Below, in pieces: positions 13,137 through 24,322 of a DNA stretch of 64,000 nucleotides. Every line of letters begins with the position of its first letter. Position 1 is the stretch's first letter. Source of the stretch: Verticillium longisporum (Eukaryota > Ascomycota > Sordariomycetes > Glomerellales > Plectosphaerellaceae); contig JAETXT010000005.1 of the NCBI GenBank assembly GCA_019188255.1, positions 124,001 to 188,000 on the forward strand, given 5' to 3'. Under the pieces are notes generated by a model that worked only from the letters and a program-made list of their open reading frames with translations, did not search any database and was not told where the DNA came from. A program made the translations under genes and the position numbers.

Positions 13137-14965
13137 ATGCCCCCCAAACGCGGCGCGAAGCGCCAGCTGTCCGCCTCAGCCGTCACCTCTGTTGCGCAAC
13201 CGGCGTCAAAGAAAGCAAAAGATCCCTTGCGCGAGCCGCACCCCTTTTACAAGGACGCGGAAGAACATGGCATCGTTCTTCGGAAGTACTACCCTCACGA
13301 GATGAGCAATGATCGGGCCCGCGCCTACAACAACAACGAACTTCCCAGGCCCATCGAAGAACTCACCTCCGCGCTGGCCGATACATCCACGGCTCGTAAG
13401 GGCGTCAAGGTGGGGGCTGCCGTCGTGCACTGGTTCAAGATGGATCTGAGACTATCAGACAACACGTCGCTCCGCCTGGCGAGCGAGAGGGCCAAGGACG
13501 CCGGTGTGCCTCTGATCGCTATGTACATTATCAGTCCTCAGGATTTCGAGGCCCATCTGACGGCTCCTATTCGTGTCGACTTTATGCTACGAACATTGGA
13601 AATCTTGAAACACGACCTCGCTAAACTGGACATTCCGCTTCACATTGAGACTGTTGACAAGAGGAGACAAATTTCTGATCGCATTGTCGAATTGATGGGA
13701 GAATGGGGAGCGACACACCTCTTCGCCAACATGGAGTACGAAGTCGACGAGCTACGAAGGGAGGCCAAGTTGGTGCGCACATTCGCCGACAAGGGCATGT
13801 CGTTCGAAGCCGTACATGATACCTGTCTTGTGCCCCCAGGCCAATTGCAGACTGACACCGGAAAGCAGTACGCTGTGTATACGCCATGGTACCGATCTTG
13901 GATGCGCCACGTCCACGAAAACCCGGATCGGTTGGAACTGTTTGACCATCCGAACAAGAACCCCAGCAGTGCAAAGGAAAGGTTTGGCAACCTTTTTGCG
14001 TCGGAAATCCCGGAGGAGGTACCGAACAAGACACTCGGCGCCGAGGAGAAGAAGCGCTTCCGAGCACTTTTCCCAGCCGGAGAGCATGCAGCTCGCGAAC
14101 GGTTGGACAAGTTTTGTGACAGCAGCATCAGCTCATACGCGGATCGGCGCAACATTCCAGGCGACAACGGTACCTCTTCACTCTCGATGCATCTTGCCAG
14201 CGGGACCATCAGCTCGCGGACTTGCGTCAGGACGGCAAGGGACCGCAACAAGACGAAGAAGCTCGATGGTGGAAACGGCGGCATTCAGACATGGATCAGC
14301 GAGGTAGCCTGGCGCGACTTTTACAAGCATGTTCTGGTTCACTGGCCATATGTCTGGTAAGAGAGATGATACTCCCTCCCTGACAGAGGATGCCTGTCAA
14401 CTAACCTGCAAGCAGCATGAACAAGCCTTTCAAACCCGAATACGCCAACATTGAATGGTCTTATGAAAAGGATGATTTCAAGGCTTGGTGTGAGGGAAAG
14501 ACAGGTTTCCCGATTGTCGACGCTGCCATGCGTCAGATGATCCATGTGGGTTGGATGCATAACCGCTGCCGCATGATTGTCGCATCCTTTCTCTGTAAGG
14601 ATCTTCTGATCGACTGGCGCATGGGTGAGCGGTTCTTCATGGAGCACCTGGTAGATGGTGATTTCGCATCCAACAACGGCGGCTGGGGCTTTAGCGCCAG
14701 TGTCGGTGTCGACCCGCAGCCGTACTTTCGCATCTTTAACCCTTTGCTACAGAGCGAAAAGTTCGATCCCGATGGCGAGTACATTCGCAAATGGGTCCCA
14801 GAGCTAGCAGGTGTCAAGGGCAAGGCGATACACGATCCATATGGACGCGGCGCAGGGCCGCAAGTGAAGAAAAAGGGCTATCCCGAGCCTATTGTTGCGC
14901 ACAAAGATGTTCGCGAACGAGCTTTGACAGAGTACAAACGGGGTCTGGGCCGGGAGGATCTGTAG
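13137..14965 (+). CDS. phr1: Class I CPD photolyase (deoxyribodipyrimidine photo-lyase)
   Basis: This flavoenzyme uses blue/UVA light to split cyclobutane pyrimidine dimers. There are two exons, 13137-14356 and 14416-14965, separated by a 59-nt intron (TG|GTAAGA, CTAAC branch, GCAG), giving 589 aa. The N-terminus is Lys/Arg/Ser-rich (KRGAKRQLS), consistent with nuclear import. The photolyase alpha/beta domain starts near VVHWFKMDLRLSDN. The FAD-binding domain contains EVAWRDFYKHVLVHWPYV, HNRCRMIVASFLCKDLLIDW, ASNNGGWGFSASVGVDPQPY and FRIFNP, the family signatures. Length matches fungal class I enzymes, whose N-terminal extension is usual. The ATG at 13137 was chosen because upstream in-frame sequence is not conserved-looking. 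Light induction is expected from the family but no specific site was identified. Confidence 0.96.
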
Positions 14966-15469
14966 ATGCTGGAGACAACAAAGTCGATTCGTGGGCTGCT
15001 TGGTAAGGGTCATTTGTATTGTATCATCATTGATATCCGTTTTGGTGCCAATGCCTACCAAGCCTCGATTGTGAATAGCTCCTAGTTGACAGTGCCAAGC
15101 TCGTTTTTGTCGCAAGCATAGCGTCACCTCACACCAGACAGTCATGGCATATTCATCTTAAATGGGCTAATAATATAGAGCACTTGTCGGGAGGCACCTG
15201 CGGAGCCACGGAACAGAGGGCTAGTTAAGGGGCTTGGGACTACGAGAGGACGTATATAACAGCTGCGGAGGGCCAGAATTCAGATGTATTCCTACCCCCT
15301 ACCTAACAATTGACTGCGGATATCACTTGCGGAAGACCTCTTCACTCTGCTCATCGACACGCTCTGACAGCACCTGTCTCACTTCTTTGCTGACCCGTTG
15401 GCGGCCCCGAATTTCCTAGTCTTCTTCCTTACCCTGAGAGTTCTAGCCTGCTCAAGTTTGTCGCCACGT
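14966..15469. other. Convergent 3' region
   Basis: About 500 bp between the photolyase stop and the stop of the minus-strand unknown gene. It should contain both 3' UTRs. No further gene is seen. Confidence 0.5.
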
Positions 15470-16331
15470 CTATGTCGTCCATTTGGTTAACGAGGTTGCC
15501 ATGGGAGCATGAAGAGACTGAGGATTGTCGTACCTAATTCGCCTGTGGGCAGCCATGAGCTCGGAGATGTTCTTTTTCTCGCAATCAACGCCAACATCGC
15601 TAAGGGACCGTCTTAGATCATCAAGTATGGTCTGCATCGCTGGCTGTTCATGACTTGCGTCCGGAGTCAATGCAATGGAGCCTGGCGAGGAGGGAAGATG
15701 CTCTGAGGGTATATCAAGAGGAGGAATCGACGGCATCTCTTTGTAGAAGACCTGGCCTTCTTCGCCACTGAGGACTGGTGTTTGAAGCATTCGTGGTGCC
15801 AAGGGGTCAGCGAGACCCGCCTGCAGGGCGGCTGGAGTGTAGTCAGTCCGCTCGGGGACGGATGGCCCGGAGCTTGAAAGTCCCGTAAGCCCGAGCGATC
15901 GCCTCTCATGCGGATGAGGTGTGTCCAAGTATGTTTGGAGTAGGTAGGAGGGCGGACGAGTTGAACGTCCATCGAGGGAATGGTCAAGCGGGCTGCTTGC
16001 GTCGTCGCTTGCGACCACAGACTCCGGTGACGGAGCACTAGACCTCTTGAACTCGGTCATCGAACAATCGAGGGGTCTTCGACTGCTGAAGACTTATGTT
16101 AGCCCAGTCGAGCGTAGGTTGAGAGCTCAAACATCAAACTTGCCTCGGGCCATTGCTTTCTTTACCGGCTGGAGCGGAATGGTAGCTGTGAGTCCATGAG
16201 CCCGGGTTCGAGCATGCCCTTCCTGCTTCTGAGTACGAGGCTGATGAAGTGGCTATCATGTCACTCTCGACAGTAGTAGGCGAGGTGGTCGGCTCAAGCG
16301 CCTGAGGTCTGTGAGACTTTGTGGCGGACAT
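15470..16331 (-). CDS. Unknown Ser/Pro-rich protein with a GC-AG intron
   Basis: I do not recognise this family. Two exons, 16331-16144 and 16082-15470, give 266 aa. The join needs a GC-AG intron (16143-16083, 61 nt): the donor AG|GCAAGT is the classic GC donor context, a CTAAC branch point is present and the acceptor is CAGCAG. It yields NGPSRRPLDCSMTEFKRSS across the junction with no stop. The alternative GT donor nearby (CC|GGTAAAG) gives the wrong phase. The protein is hydrophilic, rich in Ser, Pro and Thr, with no signal peptide or membrane segment. The C-terminal third (MQTILDDLRRSLSDVGVD, then ELMAAHRRIRYDNP) is more helical and probably the ordered part. It is divergent from the Zn(II)2Cys6 factor. 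Confidence 0.68.
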
Positions 16332-17357
16332 CGTAGGAATAGTTTGCCACTTGACTGTCGTCGACAGGGAACTGCTAGAGAGACCATGAGAGAACAAGAC
16401 AATGGAAGGGGTTTTGTATCCATGGGGCCCCATGCGAACCCCCTGATCAAGACTTTCCAGTGTCGACGCATGCTTCCCACCTGCCCACCCACAACGGCGG
16501 GCTGGTAAGGCATCCTCCCCACACACACGACCCAAAGGGGCGGAATGAGCCTTCCAGGTCAACGGAGCAGGGGCGGAATAAGCTCGTTTCTTTTGCCAAA
16601 AGCCTCCTTTTGACGAGAAGCCCGAAGACAACGAATGCAGGTTATATGACGCGACGCAGATGAGGCAGGGTTCCCGACGGAGTGGAACCAATGACCTGAG
16701 GGGCCAAGCGGTTCAGCCCGCAGCTTGGGGGCCCGGGGAGAAGCAGCCCGGTCTCCCAGGTTGTATTCTGCATCTTAGCGCGGGCGCCTTCCGCGGCGTG
16801 CCACCGGGCTGGGATGATGTGGATGCCAGCGACCCAACAGTGTGGGTAATGGCTTTTGGTCGGCTGAGTGGAGAGGGTGGTAAGGAGGGGTTTGCTGTGC
16901 GCCCGAGTGAGTGGAGAGAGAGAATACCTTAGACAACAGTGAGCGGGCAGGCAGAGAGAAAGTGTGCCCTCGTGCAGCAAGCTGAAATGAAACGCCGCCC
17001 GACTCCGCGAACAGAGTGTCTGTGTGTGTTGGGGGGGAGAGCTCGGTGAACATAAGGCTGAGCCTCGGTATTCTCGGTGTAGCCACAGCTGCCGTCGGTA
17101 GCTTAGCGTCCACATGACAAAGCCTTTTCTTCGCCTTCCCCTCTTGATTACGCCGCCTCTCCTTTCATCTCCCTTGACGAGTGGCCCCGTGCTCCCAATC
17201 AGGCGCTTCTTCAACATTATCCCACCAATGCTGATTTCCAAGCAACACTTCACTTGTCGCAACACCAGTTCAGCGAGGATGAACATTTCGCTCTCGCGCC
17301 TCAATTGACCTGAAACTCGCAATCCGGCCTCAGTGCGGCCTGCTGCACATCGCCAAG
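16332..17357. other. Divergent promoter region
   Basis: About 1 kb lie between the start of the unknown minus-strand gene and the Zn(II)2Cys6 factor. It includes a GT/G-rich stretch near 17018-17039. Frames open here are Ser/Pro/Leu-rich translations of C/T-rich leader DNA, not supportable genes. Confidence 0.5.
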
Positions 17358-19319
17358 ATGCTCAAAAAGTTTGCGACGAACATCTCTCAGGCGTCTCATA
17401 CCATGACTTCGCGAGCACGGAGCTCGCAAGGCTGCTGGACGTGCCGTCTGCGTCGCAAAAAATGTGACGAGACGCGCCCTATCTGTCAAGGCTGCAGTTC
17501 TCTTGAGATCACATGCCACTTTGAAGATGCTAAACCCGAATGGATGGATGGCGGACCACGACAAAAGGAGGCTGCCGACCAGCTCAAACGTGAGGTCAAG
17601 ATCCAGGCCAACCAGAGGCGAGAACGCAAATACCTACAGAGCTTCGAGCTCGCGAAATCGGCCCCCGATGATGATGAAGAGGCCTCGGACAGCGAGCACG
17701 CCTCTGTGCCGTCTTCGATCAACGGCTCATCGCAGCATGGCACAAATACCAGCCCAGCAACATCACATGACACGCCGCCCGATCTTTCGGCTTTCCAGCT
17801 TGATGCCGTAAAGTCGTCCATTGCAGAAATTGCACCTGAGCCGGAGGCCATGGACCAGAGTGACCCGTCCTTTCAAGACTCGTGGAAGACCCCGATGCCC
17901 AGGACAGCGTCCACTGTTACGAGGGAGGAAGAGGGCGACCTCAACTTCATCATGATCTACCTGGACCACGTCTTCCCCTTTTTGTTCCCATTTTACCGCC
18001 CATCCCTGCCTGAAGGCGGTCGTGGCTGGGTCCTCTCTCTTCTCAAGTCCAACAAGGCCGTATATCACACGGCTCTCAGCCTTGGCTCCTATTACTTTTC
18101 CCTAGTGCTCGACAACAGTGGAAGTGGTCACGGTGCGTGCCAGCTGTCCAACCGGCGGCTACTCCAAGCTCAGCAGGAACTCTCGCTCCGCGAGCTGCAG
18201 ACTGAAATGGCTGCTATAAATGCGAGAGGTGTTTCGGAGTACCCTCGCGAGAGCGTCCGCGTTCTCAACAGCATCATCCAGCTCCTGGTTTTCGACATAG
18301 CCGTCTACAACTCCACCAACTGGCTGATGCACGTCGATGCCGCCATCTCGCTCTTCAAGCAGATCATCCCCCTGCCACACCAGTGGGACGAACGCATCTT
18401 GCAGATGGGGTTCGCTGGAATGCCTTCGCCGCCTGAAGGAGGCTTATTTATGCCCTGGACTACTGAGCAGGCAGCGTTGAGAACCTTCGGCGCATATCTA
18501 TTCCTGACCGATGTGCTCACGGCGACAAGCACTGAGAGGCGCCCACTCTTACAGGATTATCACAGCTCGGCCCTCGACTTGGGTTATGCGCGCGACGAAG
18601 ACAAATGGAACCGAACGCAGATTCAGTTTGAACAGCTGTTCGGTTGTCAGACCTGGGTTATCCACCTCGTCGGCGAGATTGCCTCCCTTGATACCTGGAA
18701 GAAAGAAAACAAACGGGCCGGTTCTCTCTCCGTGACGCAGCTGGTGAATCGGGCCGTCACCATTGAACACGCTCTTCGCTCCGGTATTGCCTGCCTCGAC
18801 GGGCAGTGCACTCGGGTGGCAAGCCCTGGTGTGGGCGAGTTTGGCGATTTGCCTCATCCGAAGCACCAGAAGCCGAGCTGTCGCGTTTATACTGATTTCT
18901 CGTGGAGCCAAAAGGTCGACACCCTGCCATTGCACACCATGGTCCCCATCCATACCAAGGTTTGGGCGTATGCCGCTCTCACCTATCTTTCTGTTGTTGT
19001 GTCCGGATGGCAGCCCTCCTGCCCTGAGACGGCAAGCAGCATCGCTTCTGCCATTGAGCTCATGACGCAGCTTCAGTCCCCGGTGTGTGTTCGCACTGTC
19101 ATGTGGCCTTTCTGTGTCGTTGTCTGTCTTACCGAGCCTTGTCACTAGCAGCTGCTGCGGGACATGGTCACCAGCATGGGCCCACTCGGAGCTCTTGGGT
19201 CACTGCGGACCGCCTTGGCCGTTATGGAAGACGTCTGGGCGCGCCGGGACTCGCTCGGTCAAGACTGGGACACTGCTGCCTGCCTCCAGAGCCTTGGGCA
19301 TCCCGTCTTGATGATCTGA
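17358..19319 (+). CDS. Zn(II)2Cys6 transcription factor with fungal-specific domain
   Basis: The product is a nuclear regulator of the fungal binuclear zinc cluster class. The N-terminal cluster GCWTCRLRRKKCDETRPICQ with GCSSLEITCHF gives the six cysteines (C-x2-C-x6-C-x6-C-x2-C-x6-C). A polar linker follows, then a long fungal-specific domain of the Fungal_trans_2 (PRO1/UGA3-like) type from about residue 190. The frame is continuous from 17358 to the TGA at 19317-19319 except for one TAG at 19146-19148. A 66-nt segment (19083-19148, GTGTGT...CACTAG) can be removed as an intron with no frame change, giving about 631 aa. But that segment encodes VRTVMWPFCVVVCL, which resembles the conserved WP-C-GC motif of the family, so it may be exonic with a nonsense codon. 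The ATG at 17403 (MTSRARSS) is an alternative start close to the zinc cluster. Confidence 0.88.
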
Positions 19320-19567
19320 GCACATGGCGACCGATGCTCTGTAAAGCAAGACAATTTTTAAGGTTGGTTTTTGAGAACCAGCTGACGGTATATTCTTTTT
19401 TTTTTCTATCGTTTTCCAGCAATCACGTCTTTTGCGAGGAACCCAAAGCAACCCAACCCGTTTTGAAATCCAGTCTATCGCTCTCAACAATATTATTTCC
19501 AACAAAGACCCCTGATTACAGTCTGAGAAACAAGAAAGGAAACGAAATCAAACCACAAACACATGAA

Positions 19568-20854
19568 TCAGTCTCTTTTGCTCGGAGCCGCAGCAAGACC
19601 CTTATTCGCCAACATGGTCTGTCTCTTCTGCGCCTCCAGCAACCCAAGATCCCACCAGCCATCAATTAGCTCCTTGATCGTCCGCGTCCGCCGCTGGGAC
19701 TTGGATCTCTTCCACAGCCCGCCGCCTACCGGCTGACCAGTAGGCTCTGGCGGCATTGGGATCGAAGGCGAAGCTAGGGGCCCGGGCGAATTCGGCATCG
19801 GCGGCATAGTCGCCACAGGGACCGCCCGGTCGTCTTCCACAAAACCATGCATGCCGTCATCCACAACCATGACCGATTTCATTCTTAATTTTGCCGTGGC
19901 TTCCGGGACCGGCGTTGCCTGCGGTTGCAACGATGGAGGGGCATACCAGGGCACTCGTGTCTGGGCAGCGAAGACCGACGCAGCGGTGGCCCCTGCACGC
20001 TCATCGTCAGACGAGTCGCTTGTATCCCATGTCTTCTCCCGCGATGCCAGCATCGCAGACGTGCCGAGGCTCTTTTGCCGCAGTCCCACATGTTTGAGTA
20101 TGGGACGCGGAGGCGACGGTGGTCGAGGGTACCTACTGACGTCGTTTGGATCGTCAAACGAAAGAGCTCGTGTCGCCGCCTCTGCCGCCCCGCCACGGCC
20201 GCACCTTCAGGCGCCCTCGACGTCCTTGCCGACGGGGCCCTGGTTGAGCTTGGTGCGGCGCCAGAGGCAGATGGTGGTGACGGATGAGAAGGCAAACAGG
20301 ACGCATAGGGCAATGGAGAGGCCCCAGACGGCCTTGATGGCGTAGCACGTCTTCTGCGCGGCGCCGACCCACACGAAGTAGTTGACCTTGCCGCTGTCGT
20401 CGGTGGCATTGAGGATGTTCTCGCCGACCGAGGCGATGAAGGAGGCAGTGCTGCCCTTGACCGTGGGCAGGTCTTTGCAGGCGAGATACGAAAGGGGCTT
20501 GCCGAGGGTCACGGCCACGACGATGACGGCGATGAGCAGTGCGCTGTCAGCCGCGGTGGCGATGAGAAGAGGCAGCATGGAGTCCCAGTAGAGAATGTAC
20601 GAAATAGCGATGTAAAGAGTTGCAACGCAGGCCTGGTCTCGTTAGCTCTGGTAGGGACAATTTGACACTGCCTAGGAACAACTCACAACCACGAGGGTAC
20701 CGATCAGCACCGCCGGGGGCTTTGCATTCGCCGAGACCATCTCGCTGATAAAGTCTGCGGTCATGCCGATGATGGCAATGAGCGAAACGAACTGCATGGC
20801 GCGCATGGCGGTGAAGGTGTGCCCAAGGGCACCGAGACGAGGCATGCCGGCCAT
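19568..20854 (-). CDS. MARVEL-like four-helix membrane protein with long cytosolic tail
   Basis: Four hydrophobic segments are seen: MRAMQFVSLIAIIGMTADFI, VLIGTLVVACVATLYIAISY, LLIATAADSALLIAVIVVAV and WGLSIALCVLFAFSSVTTIC. This is the MARVEL-like arrangement of fungal plasma-membrane or secretory proteins. Exon 1 is 20854-20687; intron 20686-20633 (GTGAGT, CTAAC, CAG); exon 2 begins at 20632. The frame meets a TGA at 20207-20209 (VGKDVEGA, stop) but continues open in the same frame with clearly coding sequence (ALSFDDPNDVSRYPRPPSPP, then KTWDTSDSSDDE) to 19568. An intron 20233-20180 (54 nt, weak GTCGGC donor) would skip the stop and give 392 aa. Otherwise the product ends at 20207 (197 aa) and the rest is separate. 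The tail is Pro/Ser-rich with a basic helix (GLWKRSKSQRRTRTIKELI). No ATG lies between the TATA-like box at 21361-21370 and the ATG at 20854. Confidence 0.72.
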
Positions 20855-22537
20855 GGTGCTGGTAAGCTCTTTGTCGTCTTCTTCCAGGAGAAGCTCCTTC
20901 TCGAGAGCTTCGGGGCTGGTAATGAGCGTGAGCTTCGGACGGGGTCTCTCGTAGTGCAGAGCCGTCCGCGATGGGAAGCGAGATGGCGGATAAGGGATTC
21001 GGGGGGCTGCGTTGGTGGCGTGAATCTTGAAGGATGGGAGGTTCTCTCAACGCAGAGGTGAGAGAATCCGTGGTCGGTGGGTGAAATGAATCTGGCTCGT
21101 CAAGAGAGATTCGCTATACCAAATTGAAAAAATGCAAGTTTCTCCTGAATACTGAAGAATCGGTGTACGAAAACTGATGGAAGATACGTGGAGCGATGGG
21201 AAGTGAACCAAGGGAATAAGCCAAATGAAAGACCCAAGGAAAGAGAAAGGAAAGAGAGATAGGAAAAGAGAAATTGAAAAGTGATCGTAGATTGCCTGTA
21301 TGTAGGAGTTGATGTCTACCGAACGAGAAGGAGAAATGTTAGACGTTGGTGGGCTGATGCCTTATATAAAAAAGATGTATTCTATGACATGGTCAGACCA
21401 GGCCATACTGCCCAGCCCTGCCTGGTCCGCGTAGGAGTAGGTTCACCAACAGTCAAGGGTGGAAAGCCTCGTCCCAGCCCATCTGTGTACCATGCAGCCA
21501 AATACAGCAACAAACATCGCTCCCTTCTCTGATTCACCATCAGCCCCCTTGGCCGTACCAGCCCGCATCCACACCTCAACGCTCGAGATTGCCATACCCC
21601 AGCAACAGCCTACCAGTTCAGTCCCACTGGCGTCGTTCGAATCGACCACAAGCCCACCACGAACTGCTCTGCACGAACTGAGGCAGACTAGCCCATTGTG
21701 CGAGCCGCCCATCCATGGTTCCCCGGGACCAATCAGCGCACAAAACCGGCATGTCCGCCCGTGGTGGATTCTTCCGACCTTTTGAAACGCGGCGCTTAGC
21801 AGGACGAGCGAGCCGGCCCCACTCTCCGCTCATGATTGTATCCCGGTAGGTACTCAGCATATTCACGGCCTAGTTCACGGCCTCGAGGGCCTTGAGGGCC
21901 TCGAGAAGGACCGCGTCTGCAAGCCGCCGTCAGTGTATCATCGGCGGTCGTAGCCGAGATGAGTGTCCCGACGTAGATGGTGATTGGGTGAATCTGGCGC
22001 GCTGTCTTCACGGCACCGCCATGCCAAGTCGCGAACATACATAGGTAGGTAGGGGATCATCGACAGACACTGGTCTCGAGACTCGGTCGTCCAACGCGCA
22101 GCCGCAGGCAGCTTTGCGATCGCGGTACCTACTCACCCTTGCTTTCGAAGCTTCACGCGTCTTCACGGCCGGGCGAGTTGTAAGTGGTCAGACTTTGCAT
22201 ACGCTTCGGAGGATTTGCTACCTAGACAGGGTCTAGACCAACGTGCTGCTGGTGCTGGCCTGGAGTCGGGCCCCTCCTCCATCTCTATGCACGGTCGCAA
22301 ATAGCGTACAAGGGTGACGAGCAACTGTACGAGAAGTGATGTGAAGCAACCATCGAGATGGGTTACGCCAGACTCTTTTTTTCGCGCCGAAACACATATC
22401 TACTTTAGGCTGATCACTGTAGATTACTCCCCCTCCTGCTGCTCCCACGCGAAACTATCTCTCGACAACGGAGGTCAGACGCGTGTACCGCGACTCGTGT
22501 TCTCTGCCATCATTGTACAGAGTCTGATCAACATTGC
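20855..22537. other. Leader of the MARVEL gene and intergenic DNA
   Basis: 20855-21370 appears to be the promoter and a long ATG-free leader of the minus-strand gene, CT-rich in the transcript sense. 21443-22537 lies between that promoter and the 3' end of the epsin gene. Open frames on both strands show no domain and I see no gene. Confidence 0.5.
21361..21370 (-). promoter_or_regulatory. TATA-like box for the MARVEL-like gene
   Basis: On the minus strand this reads TTTATATAAG. It lies about 510 bp upstream of the first ATG (20854) and is followed by pyrimidine-rich sequence typical of fungal transcription starts. The assignment is by pattern only. Confidence 0.45.
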
Positions 22538-24322
22538 TCAGCCCAGTAGGTCGTCCAGTCCGTTGCTGCCACTGGTAGGCTTCGCCGCCGTCGAAGACCC
22601 GCCGGCTTGTGCGCCCCAGATCCCGGCACTACTCTTCTCCTTGGCCAGTTGTCCCATTGCCGGTCCCAGTCCGGTGGAAGTGTTCGTTTTCTTCATGCCA
22701 GAGCTAGCTTGTGACCACAGAGCTCCAAATGCATCCCCACCAGCCGCAGCGGGCTTGGCAGCTGCTGACTGAGCCGGTTTGATCGCGCCCATGCTTGAAC
22801 CCATAGACACAGCGCTGCCAGTCTGCTGGGGAGCGGCTGACTGGACCGACCCAAAGTAGTTGGGCCCGGCGGGTTGGTACCCGCCCATCTTGGGCGCCTG
22901 CGTTGCTGGCGAGGCCATCGCGGGAGTAGCGAATGACGAATAGTTGGGCCCGGATGCCGTCGATGGTGCCGGAGATGCCAAGTTGACGATATTGTTGAGA
23001 TCAGCTTGCTGCTGTGGCTGCAGGGGCTTCGGCGCGGCAAACGTAGCAGTGGATGACGCGGCTGCCGTGACGGGAGCAGCAGAGGGAATGCCAGTCTGGG
23101 GAGCAGATACAAAGTCGTCAAACTCGTCATCGTCGTCGTTGTTGGCAGCAGCTGGGGCGGACAGGGTGGAAAGCCCGCCAAAGCCAGAGCTCTGAGCCGG
23201 CGCAGGCGCAGGCGGCGCAGACGAGGACGAGGCCGGCTCGTCAAAGGAGAACAGATCGACTTCAGGCTCCTTCTTTTTCTTTGGAGGTTCTGCTTTTGGC
23301 GCAGCAGCAGCGGTACGTTCGGTTCTCTTGGCGCGAGGAGCTGGTCGATCGCCTTCGTCATACTCATCGTATGCCTCGAATCTGTCTCCGCCACGGCTGC
23401 TCGAGCCGCCAACACCCGAACCGCCCTCCCTCCACTCGTCCGACTGGCCGCCGAAACCACCGCCGTCTCCGTAGACACCGCCGGAATATCCGCCAAAGTT
23501 CGCAGCGGATGCGCCGCCCGACTCGCTGCCGAAACCGCCATATCGACCGCCACCGCTGCTGCCCGAGAAGCCGCCGCCAGCTCCACCCTCGATGCCCGTT
23601 TTTTTTTTCTTGATCTCTCGCGCTTTCTTGCACTCGGTTCTGATTCGTTCTACGTCACTCAGAAGCCCGGTAAGCTCCTTGGCGCGGTAGCGGACGTTGA
23701 TACCCTGGTCCTTGCCGTTCTGGTCGATGAAGTGAAATTGGCGCAACATCTTCAAGAGCGTGATATGGCCGCGGGCGTCGTCAATGACTCGTTCAGAACC
23801 GTGCTTGATGAGAAACTCCAAGAGCTGAAGAGCTTTGTAGATCTGGCGCCACTCCTCAGCGGCCTTTTCGGTGAAGCGACGATAGATCATGGGCATGATT
23901 TCGTTCAGCGTCGAGCTAGGGGCAAGTGTGTTAGCTTCAGTCGCCAATATGGGAATATTTTGTGTCCCGAACACAATCCAGACGTACTAGTTGAAAGTGC
24001 CATTGGCAATCTCTTGCATTGTGGTGGATGATGCGCCCCATGGTTCGTTGTTGGTTGCCTCGCGGACCTGGCGGACGTTGCGTTAGGTTCGGGATCATTG
24101 GATGAATATGCAGGATGATACAAGCGCCCTCCCAGGCAAGTGGCAACGAACCTTGGCTTCCATTTCGGTGTAATTCATAACAGCTGGTGAGGAACGCTGT
24201 CAGCGACGGCCGCAGGTGGTGGTCATACTGTCGAGCTTACCATTTTGAACCTTCCTGACACCGGCCTTGACGTCGTAGAGGCTCATACCCGCGACGGTGT
24301 CCTTGAGGTTGTTCCAATCCAT
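22538..24322 (-). CDS. Epsin-type clathrin adaptor with ENTH domain (Ent3-like)
   Basis: Epsins bind phosphoinositides through an N-terminal ENTH domain and recruit clathrin and adaptors at endosomes, Golgi or plasma membrane. Four exons, 24322-24241, 24183-24152, 24067-23988 and 23915-22538, give 523 aa; every intron is GT-AG (donors GTAAGC, GTTCGT, GTACGT). The ENTH domain covers about residues 1-150: MDWNNLKDTVAGM, then VREATNNEPWGASSTTMQEI, then RQIYKALQLLEFLIKHGSER. A Lys-rich stretch (KKARE, KKKK) and a Gly/Ser-rich region follow. An acidic DDDDEFDDF motif, a likely adaptor (GGA/AP-1 ear) or clathrin ligand, comes next, and the end is LDDLLG. The low-complexity tail and single acidic-Phe motif are closer to the Golgi/endosome Ent3 type than to Ent1/2, since no ubiquitin-interacting motif was seen. 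Confidence 0.94.

Noticed and set aside
16642..17322. 226-codon minus-strand frame
   Set aside because: Ser/Leu/Pro/His-rich translation of promoter DNA, lying between two divergent genes, with no domain.
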